Numbered from the stretch's first letter, positions 1-6,834 are shown. The stretch: 7,040 nucleotides of DNA from Bacteroidales bacterium (GCA_031264715.1 JAISDP010000181.1:1-7040); one strand, 5' to 3'. Program-made: numbers and translations. Notes: generated by a model not told the origin, from the letters alone.

Positions 1-377
1 AGGAGAATAGGTATTTTAAATTCGGTAAGGATTTCGATAGCGATCCGGGCATTGCGCCTGCCGATATGAAAATTGGTAGGCGTGCCGGTGAGTACCTCGG
101 CGCCGCCAAACACCCTGGCCACTATGTTTTCGTATTTGCTGCCAAGCGTAAGCAATTCCTCCAGTATGCGGATGATGGACAGGTTTCCATACTTCATGGT
201 CGCCAAATCGTGGCCGTTCCATTGCGGCAGGATAAAATGATTGATGGCTCCCCGCCCCAGCGCCGGGTCGTACAAACAGACGGATACACACGAACCCAGC
301 ACGGTACTGACGGTGTGCGGGGACTTGTCAACAAAAATGTCTGCCGGATATAACAGGTGCTTTGGTAGAGATTTCAT
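1..377 (-). CDS. cheD: CheD, chemoreceptor glutamine deamidase (5' part, cut by window edge)
   Basis: CheD deamidates glutamines on methyl-accepting chemotaxis receptors in the cytoplasm and in many bacteria partners with the phosphatase CheC. The frame reads from ATG at 377 down to base 1 without a stop, giving 125 residues; the family is usually about 150-200, so the 3' end lies outside the window. Seen in the translation: LGSCVSVCLYDP at residues 27-38 with the expected catalytic Cys30, INHFILP at 45-51 with the expected catalytic His47, ARVFGGAEV at 87-95, and IGRRNARIAIEIL at 105-117, which is the typical CheD order. By my alignment from memory, the third active-site residue (Thr21 in the Thermotoga enzyme) is Ser24 here, with Thr25 beside it. 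AAGGAA lies about 9 nt upstream of the ATG and supports this start. The gene is divergent from the glycogen operon. No other chemotaxis gene is visible. Confidence 0.9.
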   Translation of the reverse strand, partial: MKSLPKHLLYPADIFVDKSPHTVSTVLGSCVSVCLYDPALGRGAINHFILPQWNGHDLATMKYGNLSIIRILEELLTLGSKYENIVARVFGGAEVLTGTPTNFHIGRRNARIAIEILTEFKIPIL

Positions 378-386
378 GAATCACTT

Positions 387-392
387 TTCCTT
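387..392 (-). promoter_or_regulatory. Ribosome binding site of cheD
   Basis: On the minus strand the bases read AAGGAA, ending 9 nt before the ATG at 377. This is the clearest Shine-Dalgarno-like site in the window and favours that ATG as the cheD start. Confidence 0.5.
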
Positions 393-452
393 TTTAATAC
401 AATACGTAAAAGAAAAATAAATGTTTCATATGTGCAAGAGAAATAAAATTTG

Positions 453-482
453 TTGTTCTTATCAATTTAATGTGTAAATTTA
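453..482 (+). promoter_or_regulatory. Candidate Bacteroidota-type promoter for the glycogen operon
   Basis: TTG at 453-455 is followed after exactly 19 nt by TAAATTTA at 475-482. This fits the Bacteroidota sigma-ABfr consensus (TTG at -33, then 19-21 nt, then TAnnTTTG at -7) at all positions but the last G. Transcription would begin near 488-491, leaving a leader of about 60 nt before the ATG at 552. AT-rich DNA gives chance matches, so this remains a prediction. Confidence 0.4.
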
Positions 483-491
483 AAAATTGAT
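461..491. repeat. Inverted repeat overlapping the candidate promoter
   Basis: ATCAATTT (461-468) and AAATTGAT (484-491) are perfect 8-bp inverted arms, separated by 15 bp and 23 bp from start to start, about two helical turns. The spacer contains the candidate -7 element and the right arm ends about where transcription would begin. This could be an operator for a dimeric regulator of the glycogen operon. The arms are AT-rich and could be chance. Confidence 0.3.
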
Positions 492-551
492 TTTTGGGCA
501 AGAATTTTATTTTTTCATTGATAATTAGAATATTAACAAATTTTTATACTC

Positions 552-2507
552 ATGAGTTATCTGAAATTTGACAAAACTCAGTTGGTTAACCTGGAGTATT
601 CTCTTCATCGCGAAGTCCTGCGTTCCAATAGGGGTGGTTCATTCTGTAATACCACCATTATAGGATGCAATACGCGGAAATATCATGGCTTGCTGGTAAG
701 CCCCGTAAAATATCTTGAAAACAGAAGGTTTGTTTTCCTGTCGTCGCTGGACGAAACGGTTGTTCAGCACAATAGCGAGTTCAACCTGGGCATCCACAAA
801 TACGCGGGAGAGGTTTATGAACCTAAGGGCCATAAATATGTGGTCGATTTTTCTACGGATACTGTTGTCGGAACCGTTTACCGGGTAGGAGGTGTTCAAC
901 TGTGCAAGGAAAGCCTGCTGGTGGATCAGAAGGAACAAATCCTGTTGCGGTATACATTGCTTGACGCTCATTCGCCAACCAAACTGCGCTTCCGGCCATT
1001 CCTGGCATTCCGCAGCATGCATGCGCTCACACATGCCAACCACGAAGCCAATACGTACGCCATTTCCATCAAGAATGGCGTAAGCATACAAATGTATTCC
1101 GGTCTGCCCACACTTTACATGCAATTTTCCAAAGCAGTGGAATTTATCCCGGTACCCGACTGGTTTTACGGTATCGAATATCCAAAAGAACAGGAACGCG
1201 GCTACGAATACAGCGAAGACCTGTTTGTGCCGGGCTATTTCGAAGTGGACATCAAGAAGGATGAAAACATTATTTTCTCGGCCAGTCTCCGGGAAGAAAA
1301 CCCCGCTACTTTCAAACGTCATTTTGTTACACAGCTGGAACGCAGGCTGCCGCGCTCAAGTTACATGCATTGCCTCACCAACGCCGCACAACAGTTCATC
1401 ATCCGCAACGATGAGGACAAAACCACCGAAATGATTGCCGGTTACCCCTGGTTTGGCGTTTGGGGACGCGATACCTTTGTCGCCCTGCCGGGGATCACCC
1501 TTGGCATCGACGATCACAAAACCTGCAGGGAAGTGCTCAATACGATGGTTAGCCGCATGGAAGGGGGCTTGTTCCCCAACATGGGAAGCCGTCAGAATCC
1601 GGTTTTCAACTCGGTAGATGCGCCGCTTTGGTTCTTCTCCGCAGTGCAGCAATATGCCGAATATACGGGTAAAAATGCTGAAGTATGGAAACTCTACGGC
1701 GAAACCATGAAGGCCATCCTCGAAAATTTCCGCAACGGCTCGCTTCCTTATAGCATCCGCATGCACGACAATGGGTTAATATATGCCGGAGAGGACGGTA
1801 AAGCGCTTACATGGATGGATGTCGTGGTCAACGGTAAGGCTGTTACCCCGCGTATCGGCTACCCGGTGGAAATTCAAGCCCTGTGGTACAACGCGGTCAA
1901 GTTCACGCTCGCATTGGCCGAAGAAGCCGGCGACCGTAAATTCGTGAACGCATGGAAAGACTTGCCGGAACTCATTGCCGGTTCGTTTGTAGCCGCTTTC
2001 TGGGACGAAGAAAAAGGTTATTTAGCCGATGTAGTGAACAGCGAAAATAAAGACTGGTCGATACGTCCCAACCAGGTGTTTGCCGCATCGCTGCCTTACA
2101 GCATGATCGACGACGAAATCAAGAAGTCGGTACTGGACGTCGTCAACAGTCAGTTGGTCACGCCGCGCGGCTTGCGCACCCTGTCGCCCGACGATCCGAA
2201 CTACAAAGGCATCTACGGGGGGGCGCAGGAAGAACGCGACCTTGCCTACCACCAGGGTACCGTGTGGCCGTGGCTGCTCGAAGGGTTCAGCGCCGGATGG
2301 CTGCGCATCCACAAAAAATCGGGCGTGGCATATATCAACAGCCTGGTGCACGGTTTCGAAGAGGAAATGACCCAGCACGGACTCGGCACCATATCCGAGG
2401 TCTACAACGGCGACCCGCCACACCAGGCAAAAGGGGCTATATCCCAGGCATGGAGCGTTGCCGCTCTGCTGCAAATGTTCAAAATGATCGAAAAGTACAG
2501 CGCGTAA
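552..2507 (+). CDS. Glycogen debranching enzyme (amylo-alpha-1,6-glucosidase type)
   Basis: Predicted to hydrolyse alpha-1,6 branch glucoses of glycogen or limit dextrins in the cytoplasm; no signal peptide is seen. The 651 residues match the length of the two-domain bacterial/archaeal GDE family. The N-terminal domain (about 15-250) has RGGSF at 27-31 and GCNTRKYHGLLV at 38-49. The C-terminal (alpha/alpha)6-barrel domain (about 275-645) has GYPWFGVWGRDTFVALPG at 297-314, TWMD at 420-423, VTPRIGYPVEIQALWYNA at 431-448, RPNQ at 505-508, YHQGTVWPWLLEGF at 566-579 and SEVYNGDPPH at 615-624. Asp423 and Glu616 are my inferred catalytic acid/base pair. No separate 4-alpha-glucanotransferase domain, as in eukaryotic debranching enzyme, is present. 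ATG 552 is the first start in a conserved N-terminus; no clear Shine-Dalgarno site precedes it. First gene of the operon, 36 nt before the glycosyltransferase. Confidence 0.93.
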   Translation: MSYLKFDKTQLVNLEYSLHREVLRSNRGGSFCNTTIIGCNTRKYHGLLVSPVKYLENRRFVFLSSLDETVVQHNSEFNLGIHKYAGEVYEPKGHKYVVDFSTDTVVGTVYRVGGVQLCKESLLVDQKEQILLRYTLLDAHSPTKLRFRPFLAFRSMHALTHANHEANTYAISIKNGVSIQMYSGLPTLYMQFSKAVEFIPVPDWFYGIEYPKEQERGYEYSEDLFVPGYFEVDIKKDENIIFSASLREENPATFKRHFVTQLERRLPRSSYMHCLTNAAQQFIIRNDEDKTTEMIAGYPWFGVWGRDTFVALPGITLGIDDHKTCREVLNTMVSRMEGGLFPNMGSRQNPVFNSVDAPLWFFSAVQQYAEYTGKNAEVWKLYGETMKAILENFRNGSLPYSIRMHDNGLIYAGEDGKALTWMDVVVNGKAVTPRIGYPVEIQALWYNAVKFTLALAEEAGDRKFVNAWKDLPELIAGSFVAAFWDEEKGYLADVVNSENKDWSIRPNQVFAASLPYSMIDDEIKKSVLDVVNSQLVTPRGLRTLSPDDPNYKGIYGGAQEERDLAYHQGTVWPWLLEGFSAGWLRIHKKSGVAYINSLVHGFEEEMTQHGLGTISEVYNGDPPHQAKGAISQAWSVAALLQMFKMIEKYSA

Positions 2508-2543
2508 ACAAAGCCATTCATCACCCATAAAAATAAACAGCAT

Positions 2544-3833
2544 ATGAAAGTATTAATGTTTGGATGGGAGTTTCCTCCTCATATTTCAGGCGGACTTGGA
2601 ACGGCCTGTTACGGGCTGACCAGGGGAATGACCTCATTCTCCGACATGGATATACTGTTCGTCATTCCCAAAGCTTTCGGCGACGAAGACAAAAACACAA
2701 TCGGCCTGATCGGCGCCAATAACGTCTATATCCGGGTTCACGACGTACGGATTGCCGGGTTCCTGAAAAAGATGCAGCAAATAGAAGTCGGGGTTCATCT
2801 GTTGCCGTATGTCGACCCCGAAACGTACGAAAAATATATCTTGAACAGTGTTCAGGGCGAGAACAGTTTTATCACCTCCGATTTCGAAGGACAATTACAG
2901 TTCACAGGCGGCTACGGACAAAACCTGATGCAGGAAATATCCAACTACGCATTGATAGGCGCCGCCATTGCCACCCAGCACGATTTCGATGTGATCCATG
3001 CGCACGACTGGCTGTGCTACCCGGCAGGCATCGCTGCCAAATACGTATCGGGCAAACCGCTGGTCATACACGTGCATGCTACCGATTTCGACCGAAGCGG
3101 CGGTAATGTCAACCCCGTGGTGTACAACATCGAGAAACAGGGGATGGATGCGGCCGACAGGATCATCACGGTGAGCAACCTCACGCGTAACATCGTGATC
3201 GAGAAATACGGCATTGCACCCGAAAAGGTAGTAACCGTATACAACGCCGTAGAGCCGGTGGAAGCCGGCGAATCGGTCAAGGCGCCTGCGCGCGGCGATT
3301 TCGACGAGAAAATCGTTACGTTCCTCGGGCGCATCACCATGCAGAAAGGTCCCGAATATTTCATCGAAGCGGCTAACCTGGTACTCAAAAAGATGAGTAA
3401 CGTGCGGTTTGTAATGGCCGGCAGCGGCGATATGATGAACATGATGATCCGGCGGGCAGCCCGTTTGGGAATTTGCGACAGGTTCAACTTTACGGGCTTC
3501 CTCAAAGGCGACGATGTGTACCGTATGTTCGGCTTGAGCGACGTATACGTGATGCCGTCGGTATCCGAGCCTTTCGGCATTTCGCCGCTGGAAGCCATGC
3601 AGTCGAATGTACCCGTGATCATCTCGCGGCAGTCGGGCGTAGCCGAAATACTGAAAAACGCCGTTAAGGTGGACTTTTGGGACACGCAAGCCATGGCCGA
3701 CGCTATCTACGGGATATTGAACTATCCGGCGCTCCACCATGTTTTCAGCAAGCAAGGCAAAAACGAGGTGGATAATTTGAAGTGGGAAACTTCGGCCAGG
3801 CATGTCAGGGATGTATATTATAGTGTTATTTAA
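2544..3833 (+). CDS. GT-B glycosyltransferase of glycogen/starch synthase type (GT4-like)
   Basis: Predicted to transfer glucose from a nucleotide sugar onto an alpha-glucan, from context probably glycogen chain elongation. The 429 residues form a two-lobe GT-B protein. The N-terminal lobe (1 to about 240) begins MKVLMFGWEFPPHISGGLGT, whose glycine-rich loop at 16-19 corresponds to the KTGGL loop of starch synthases but lacks the Lys. HAHDW at 152-156 and VHATDFDRSG at 177-186 follow. The C-terminal lobe (about 250-400) has LGRITMQKG at 261-269 (Arg263 and Lys268 expected to contact the donor phosphates), MAGSGD at 291-296 and EPFGISPLE at 342-350, the classic E-x7-E donor-sugar motif. Residues about 85-130 form a stretch not typical of short GT4 enzymes. 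No signal peptide or membrane segment. Gene two of the operon, 36 nt after the debranching gene and 21 nt before GH57. The donor (UDP- or ADP-glucose) cannot be read from sequence. Confidence 0.88.
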   Translation: MKVLMFGWEFPPHISGGLGTACYGLTRGMTSFSDMDILFVIPKAFGDEDKNTIGLIGANNVYIRVHDVRIAGFLKKMQQIEVGVHLLPYVDPETYEKYILNSVQGENSFITSDFEGQLQFTGGYGQNLMQEISNYALIGAAIATQHDFDVIHAHDWLCYPAGIAAKYVSGKPLVIHVHATDFDRSGGNVNPVVYNIEKQGMDAADRIITVSNLTRNIVIEKYGIAPEKVVTVYNAVEPVEAGESVKAPARGDFDEKIVTFLGRITMQKGPEYFIEAANLVLKKMSNVRFVMAGSGDMMNMMIRRAARLGICDRFNFTGFLKGDDVYRMFGLSDVYVMPSVSEPFGISPLEAMQSNVPVIISRQSGVAEILKNAVKVDFWDTQAMADAIYGILNYPALHHVFSKQGKNEVDNLKWETSARHVRDVYYSVI

Positions 3834-3854
3834 TCTTTTTTAAACCATAGTCTC

Positions 3855-5357
3855 ATGAAGAAGATTTGTCTCAATTTTCAAATACACCAACCATTCAGGT
3901 TGAAAAGGTACCGTTTTTTCAACATCAGTTCCGATCATTATTATTATGATGATTATGCCAATGAATCCTATATCCGCCGCATGGTCGAGCTTTCATACCT
4001 CCCGGCCAACAGGATCCTCCTGGATGCGATCAGGGAACATAAGGATAAATTCAAGGTATCGTTTTTCATATCGGGCACTACCCTCGACCAGTTTGAACTG
4101 TATGCGCCGGAAGCGCTGACAAGTTTCCGCGCCCTGGCCGATACCGGGTGTGTGGAATTTGTAGCGGGAACCGACGCCTATTCGCTGGCATCGCTGGTAG
4201 ATAAGGAAGAATTTGTGGCACAGGTGGAAACGAACAGAGCAAAGATCGAACGCCATTTCGGGAAGCCGGTGAGCAAAGTTTTCTGCAACAGCAACATGAT
4301 TTACAGCAATGAAATCGGCGCGATGGTCGAAGAGATGGGATTCCAGGGCGTATTTACCGAAGGCGCCAGGCATATCCTCGGCTGGAAAAGCCCCAACTAC
4401 GTTTACTGTTCGGCCACCAACCCGCGCCTGAAACTGTTGTTGCGCAACTACAAGCTAAGCGACGACATTCGTTTCAACTTCTCGGTGCAGGCATGGAGCG
4501 AATACCCGTTGACAGCCGAAAAGATGGTCTATTGGATGGAACTCCTCAACCCGAAAGAAGAAGTGATCAATATCAGCCTTGATTATTCTACTTTTGGCGA
4601 AAAACAACCGGCTTCGACCGGCATTTTCGAATTCCTCCGTTACCTGCCGAAGGTCGCTGTCAAAAAGAAATTCGCTTTCGTTACGCCCAACGAACTGTTA
4701 AAGCTGCAACCCGTAGCTCCATTGAGCATCCACTACCCGATTTCGTGGACCGACGAAGAACGCGACCTCACGGCATGGCAGGGTAACGAATTGCAGCTGG
4801 AAGCCTTCGATAAGCTGTACAAGCTGGCCGAACGCGTGAAACAGACGCCCGACCCGAAAATCAAAGTTGACTGGAAATATCTGCAAACGAGCGATCATTT
4901 CCGCTTCATGAGTACCAAATTCTACTCCACAGGCCGCCGTACGCCTTACAATCCGTACGAATCGCCCTACGATGCGTTCATCAATTACATGAACGTGCTG
5001 TCGGACTTCACGATGCAGCTGCAAAAAGTGGCCGAACCGGAGGCTAAGGTCGACGTGAAAGCGCTGGAGCTGGAACTGGTTGAAAAAGACCGCCAGTTGA
5101 AGGCCACCAGGCTGCAGCTGGATAAGTTGCGGACAACCATTGCCAGGGCCATGCAGGATGACGACGACCTGACGCTGGAAGAACCCGTGAAGAAAGCAGC
5201 GGCAACGAAAAAGAAAGCGACTGCAGCAACGGCGGGCAGAGTGTCGACAGGGAAAACAGCGCCGGCCAAAGCCGAATCCGTAAAAAGGACGGTGACGGCT
5301 AAAGCGGAAAGGGCGGCCGGAAAAGCGCCGGCAAAGAAGGACGCTGCCGCCGGATAG
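3855..5357 (+). CDS. GH57 alpha-amylase-like enzyme with coiled-coil and Lys/Ala-rich tail
   Basis: GH57 enzymes cleave or transfer alpha-1,4-glucans with retention; no signal peptide, so probably cytoplasmic. Of 500 residues, about 1-390 are the GH57 part: NFQIHQPFR at 7-15 (His11), FFISGTTLDQFE at 70-81, and GVFTEGARHILGWKSPN at 165-181 with Glu169 the expected nucleophile. LDYSTFGEKQ at 242-251 has Asp243 as expected acid/base, and ISWTDEERDLTAWQGNELQ at 296-314 and QTSDHFRFMSTK at 344-355 follow. From memory the family motif around the Asp is DYETFGEHQ, so Ser245 and Lys250 are departures. Residues about 400-432 form a predicted coiled coil (leucine-rich, heptad-like, charged), followed by DDDD at 435-438. 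A tail of about 55 residues (446-500) then consists mostly of Ala, Lys, Thr and Gly. Last gene of the operon, followed by a terminator. Whether it acts as an amylase, glucanotransferase or branching-type enzyme is not decidable here. Confidence 0.9.
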   Translation: MKKICLNFQIHQPFRLKRYRFFNISSDHYYYDDYANESYIRRMVELSYLPANRILLDAIREHKDKFKVSFFISGTTLDQFELYAPEALTSFRALADTGCVEFVAGTDAYSLASLVDKEEFVAQVETNRAKIERHFGKPVSKVFCNSNMIYSNEIGAMVEEMGFQGVFTEGARHILGWKSPNYVYCSATNPRLKLLLRNYKLSDDIRFNFSVQAWSEYPLTAEKMVYWMELLNPKEEVINISLDYSTFGEKQPASTGIFEFLRYLPKVAVKKKFAFVTPNELLKLQPVAPLSIHYPISWTDEERDLTAWQGNELQLEAFDKLYKLAERVKQTPDPKIKVDWKYLQTSDHFRFMSTKFYSTGRRTPYNPYESPYDAFINYMNVLSDFTMQLQKVAEPEAKVDVKALELELVEKDRQLKATRLQLDKLRTTIARAMQDDDDLTLEEPVKKAAATKKKATAATAGRVSTGKTAPAKAESVKRTVTAKAERAAGKAPAKKDAAAG

Positions 5358-5385
5358 CATATTTTTTTCTTCATTTATTTTATTG

Positions 5386-5418
5386 AAAAGGATACCCGCT
5401 AAAACGAGTATCCTTTTT
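5386..5418 (+). terminator. Intrinsic terminator of the glycogen operon
   Basis: A 10-bp perfect stem, AAAAGGATAC (5386-5395) with GTATCCTTTT (5408-5417), encloses a C/A mismatch, two more C-G pairs and a 6-nt CTAAAA loop. Five T residues (5414-5418) end the structure. It starts 28 nt after the GH57 stop. The A-run/T-run symmetry suits bidirectional use, but no convergent gene is present. Confidence 0.85.
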
Positions 5419-5432
5419 CGTTAGCTGTTACA

Positions 5433-5454
5433 CTAAAAGTCTAAAAGTCTAAAA
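5433..5454 (+). repeat. Short tandem repeat (CTAAAAGT x 2.75) before corA
   Basis: CTAAAAGT at 5433-5440 and 5441-5448, then CTAAAA at 5449-5454. The units are identical. It lies in the 63-bp AT-rich gap between the terminator and the corA start, where the corA promoter should be. No convincing TTG/TAnnTTTG pair was found there. Confidence 0.75.
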
Positions 5455-5481
5455 TTTTAAACCCTTTTAAACCTTCAAGCA

Positions 5482-6543
5482 TTGGCTCATTCAAAAACAC
5501 ACGGGAGCAGATACGGGCAAAAAAGCAACATGCTGCCCGGAACGCCGGTATATACGGGAACGGTTGACATCACGCCGACTGCAACGTGCGTGTCTTACAG
5601 CGAAACCGGCTGCACTGTGAAACATTTCAACCGTCTTGCGGATTTTACGCCTGACGAATGTAAGGATAAGTACTGGTTGCATGTTTGCGGGCTTAATCAG
5701 GCGGAACAGATTGCCGCATCGGGCAAAAAACTGCATCTGCACCCCTTGCTGGTCGAAGATATCCTGAACGTGCACCAGCAGCCGGGCGTCGAGGATTTCG
5801 ACAATTGTACGCTGGTAATTCTCAAATATTTTAATCCTTCGGACGGCGACATGCCTGAGGTGGAGCAGATAAGCCTGGTATTGGCGAAAAACTGCGTATT
5901 ATCGTTCCGCGAAAGCAACCGGCCGCTATTCTCCGGCATCCGCAAAGCGTTGGACAACAACACCGGGAAAGTGCGCAGCAAGGGTTCCGACCATTTGTTT
6001 GCCCTGCTGCTGGACAGCATTGTTGACAGCTACCTGCCCGAAATAGACAAAACGGAGGAACTGCTGGTGAATGTGGAAAATCAGGTTCTGAACGAAGACG
6101 CGGAAATGAATGTACGGGAAATGATCCTGCATAACCGCAAACGTTACCAGGTACTGAAAAGGGCCATACTGCCGCTCAAAGAATCGTTCCACCGATTGAT
6201 GCGGATAGATCATGACCTGGTGGAAAAACCCACGATTGCCTACCTCCGCGACGTATGCGACCACATCAACTTTGTATCGCAATCCATTGATTCGTACCAC
6301 GAAATGATTCTCAGCCTGATGAACCTGTATACTTCGAGCAACGATTTGAGGATGAACCGCAGCATGCAGCGGCTGACGATTGTTTCTACCGTATTTATTC
6401 CGCTCAGTTTCCTGGCTGCCGTGTGGGGAATGAATTTCGAGATCATGCCCGAACTGCAGTGGCGGTATGGATACCTGGCTGCCTGGACGGTATTATCAGG
6501 CACAGGCATTGGAATCTGGATGTATCTGAAACGAAAGTATTGA
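5482..6543 (+). CDS. corA: CorA-family divalent cation (Mg2+/Co2+) transporter
   Basis: CorA forms a homopentameric inner-membrane channel for Mg2+ (also Co2+ or Ni2+). At 353 residues the protein has family length. A large cytoplasmic domain (about 20-295) includes HPLLVEDILN at 87-96 and a long helical part from about 170. The first membrane helix (about 298-316) ends in the signature GMN (316-318) within WGMNFEIMPEL; the second spans about 328-347, followed by the basic end KRKY. Start choice: the in-frame stop nearest upstream is at 5458-5460, leaving TTG at 5482 or ATG at 5530. I chose TTG because residues around KSNMLPGTPVYTG resemble the usual CorA N-terminus, and the ATG would begin inside it. 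Neither start has a strong Shine-Dalgarno site. It follows the operon terminator by 63 bp, so it is probably transcribed separately. The stop codon lies inside a heptamer repeat. Confidence 0.92.
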   Translation: MAHSKTHGSRYGQKSNMLPGTPVYTGTVDITPTATCVSYSETGCTVKHFNRLADFTPDECKDKYWLHVCGLNQAEQIAASGKKLHLHPLLVEDILNVHQQPGVEDFDNCTLVILKYFNPSDGDMPEVEQISLVLAKNCVLSFRESNRPLFSGIRKALDNNTGKVRSKGSDHLFALLLDSIVDSYLPEIDKTEELLVNVENQVLNEDAEMNVREMILHNRKRYQVLKRAILPLKESFHRLMRIDHDLVEKPTIAYLRDVCDHINFVSQSIDSYHEMILSLMNLYTSSNDLRMNRSMQRLTIVSTVFIPLSFLAAVWGMNFEIMPELQWRYGYLAAWTVLSGTGIGIWMYLKRKY

Positions 6544-6560
6544 AAGTTGAAAATTGAAAG
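6540..6560 (+). repeat. Heptamer tandem repeat (TTGAAAR)x3 overlapping the corA stop
   Basis: TTGAAAG (6540-6546), TTGAAAA (6547-6553) and TTGAAAG (6554-6560) are three adjacent heptamers. The corA stop TGA (6541-6543) is part of the first one, and the hairpin array begins at the very next base. Confidence 0.75.
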
Positions 6561-6604
6561 CCGTTCCCTGACGGGGAAATACATAGCCCGCGCACATGCC
6601 ATTC
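6561..6604. repeat. Array monomer A (5'-truncated)
   Basis: Starts at the hairpin and lacks the TATTGATATG lead-in of the other copies. Hairpin TTCCC-TGAC-GGGGAA uses a T.G wobble. It then has ATACATAGCC and a variant CGCACATGCC. The truncation coincides with the end of the heptamer repeat, so this is the left edge of the array. Confidence 0.7.
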
Positions 6605-6694
6605 TATTGATATGGTTTCCCTGACGGGAAATACATATAGTCCGCGCCCATACCGGATCAATGATTCATCCCTGACAGGAAAAAGCATGGACAA
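6605..6694. repeat. 90-bp exact repeat, copy 1 (monomer B plus diverged monomer)
   Basis: Every base from 6605 to 6694 equals 6951-7040. It holds a perfect hairpin TTTCCC-TGAC-GGGAAA (6616-6631), a variant CATATAGTCC spacer, and a second, decayed hairpin TCCCTGACAGGA (6669-6680) with an inner C.A mismatch. The decayed unit keeps the 51-bp phase. Confidence 0.9.
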
Positions 6695-6719
6695 CGGTTG
6701 AAACATTTCGTACGCACTT

Positions 6720-6834
6720 TGCCCGTTAGGGCATTCATAGCAATAGAAATCAAAGCGGAAAACATCCGCCAATCTCCGCAGGAGATTCATGATGTGAAAC
6801 CCCATACGGGGTTTTGATCCGGGTGTCGATACAC
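6720..6834. repeat. Cluster of five short hairpins with unlike stems
   Basis: Five stem-loops in 115 bp: TGCCC-GTTA-GGGCA (6720-6733), GCGGA-AAACA-TCCGC (6755-6769), AATCTCC-GCA-GGAGATT (6771-6787), AAACCCC-ATAC-GGGGTTT (6797-6814) and GTGT-CGAT-ACAC (6823-6834). Stems are 4-7 bp and loops 3-5 nt, the same geometry as the CCCTGAC hairpins. The first is followed by ATTCATAGC, close to the ATACATAGC after the standard hairpin, and the fourth is preceded by TGATGTG, close to TGATATGG. At least these two are probably diverged monomers. Confidence 0.7.

Larger units (their letters stand above)
378..551. promoter_or_regulatory. Divergent AT-rich intergenic promoter region
   Basis: These 174 bp lie between the starts of cheD (leftward) and the debranching enzyme gene (rightward), so they should carry both promoters. 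The DNA is far more AT-rich than the flanking genes, with long A and T runs. A good forward promoter candidate is listed separately. For cheD only a weak minus-strand TATTTTTC (412-419) is seen, with a TTG 15 nt upstream of it. That is shorter than the usual 19-21 nt, so I do not call it. No RNA gene or riboswitch was recognised. Confidence 0.6.

Noticed and set aside
16..353. Small open frames on both strands at the left end in frames other than CheD
   Set aside because: The CheD frame explains the region through several conserved motifs; the others are out-of-frame readings.
2217..2223. Run of seven G in the debranching gene as a possible phase-variation tract or frameshift
   Set aside because: The frame continues through conserved motifs on both sides (YKGIYGGAQEERD, then YHQGTVWPWLLEGF), and seven G is short for a contingency locus.
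2895..3803. Long minus-strand open frames opposite the glycosyltransferase (302 and 225 residues)
   Set aside because: They are antisense to a gene with clear GT-B motifs, have no recognisable domains and reflect codon bias of the real gene.
4698..5374. Minus-strand open frames opposite the GH57 3' end, with hydrophobic Ala/Phe/Val-rich N-terminus
   Set aside because: The hydrophobic look comes from the complement of the Lys/Ala-rich tail codons; it overlaps coding DNA and has no family match that I can see.
6564..6578. First array hairpin as a dedicated corA terminator
   Set aside because: It lies 21 nt after the stop and might stop transcription, but it has no T-run after the stem and is the same as the other array hairpins, so a specific terminator role is not supported.
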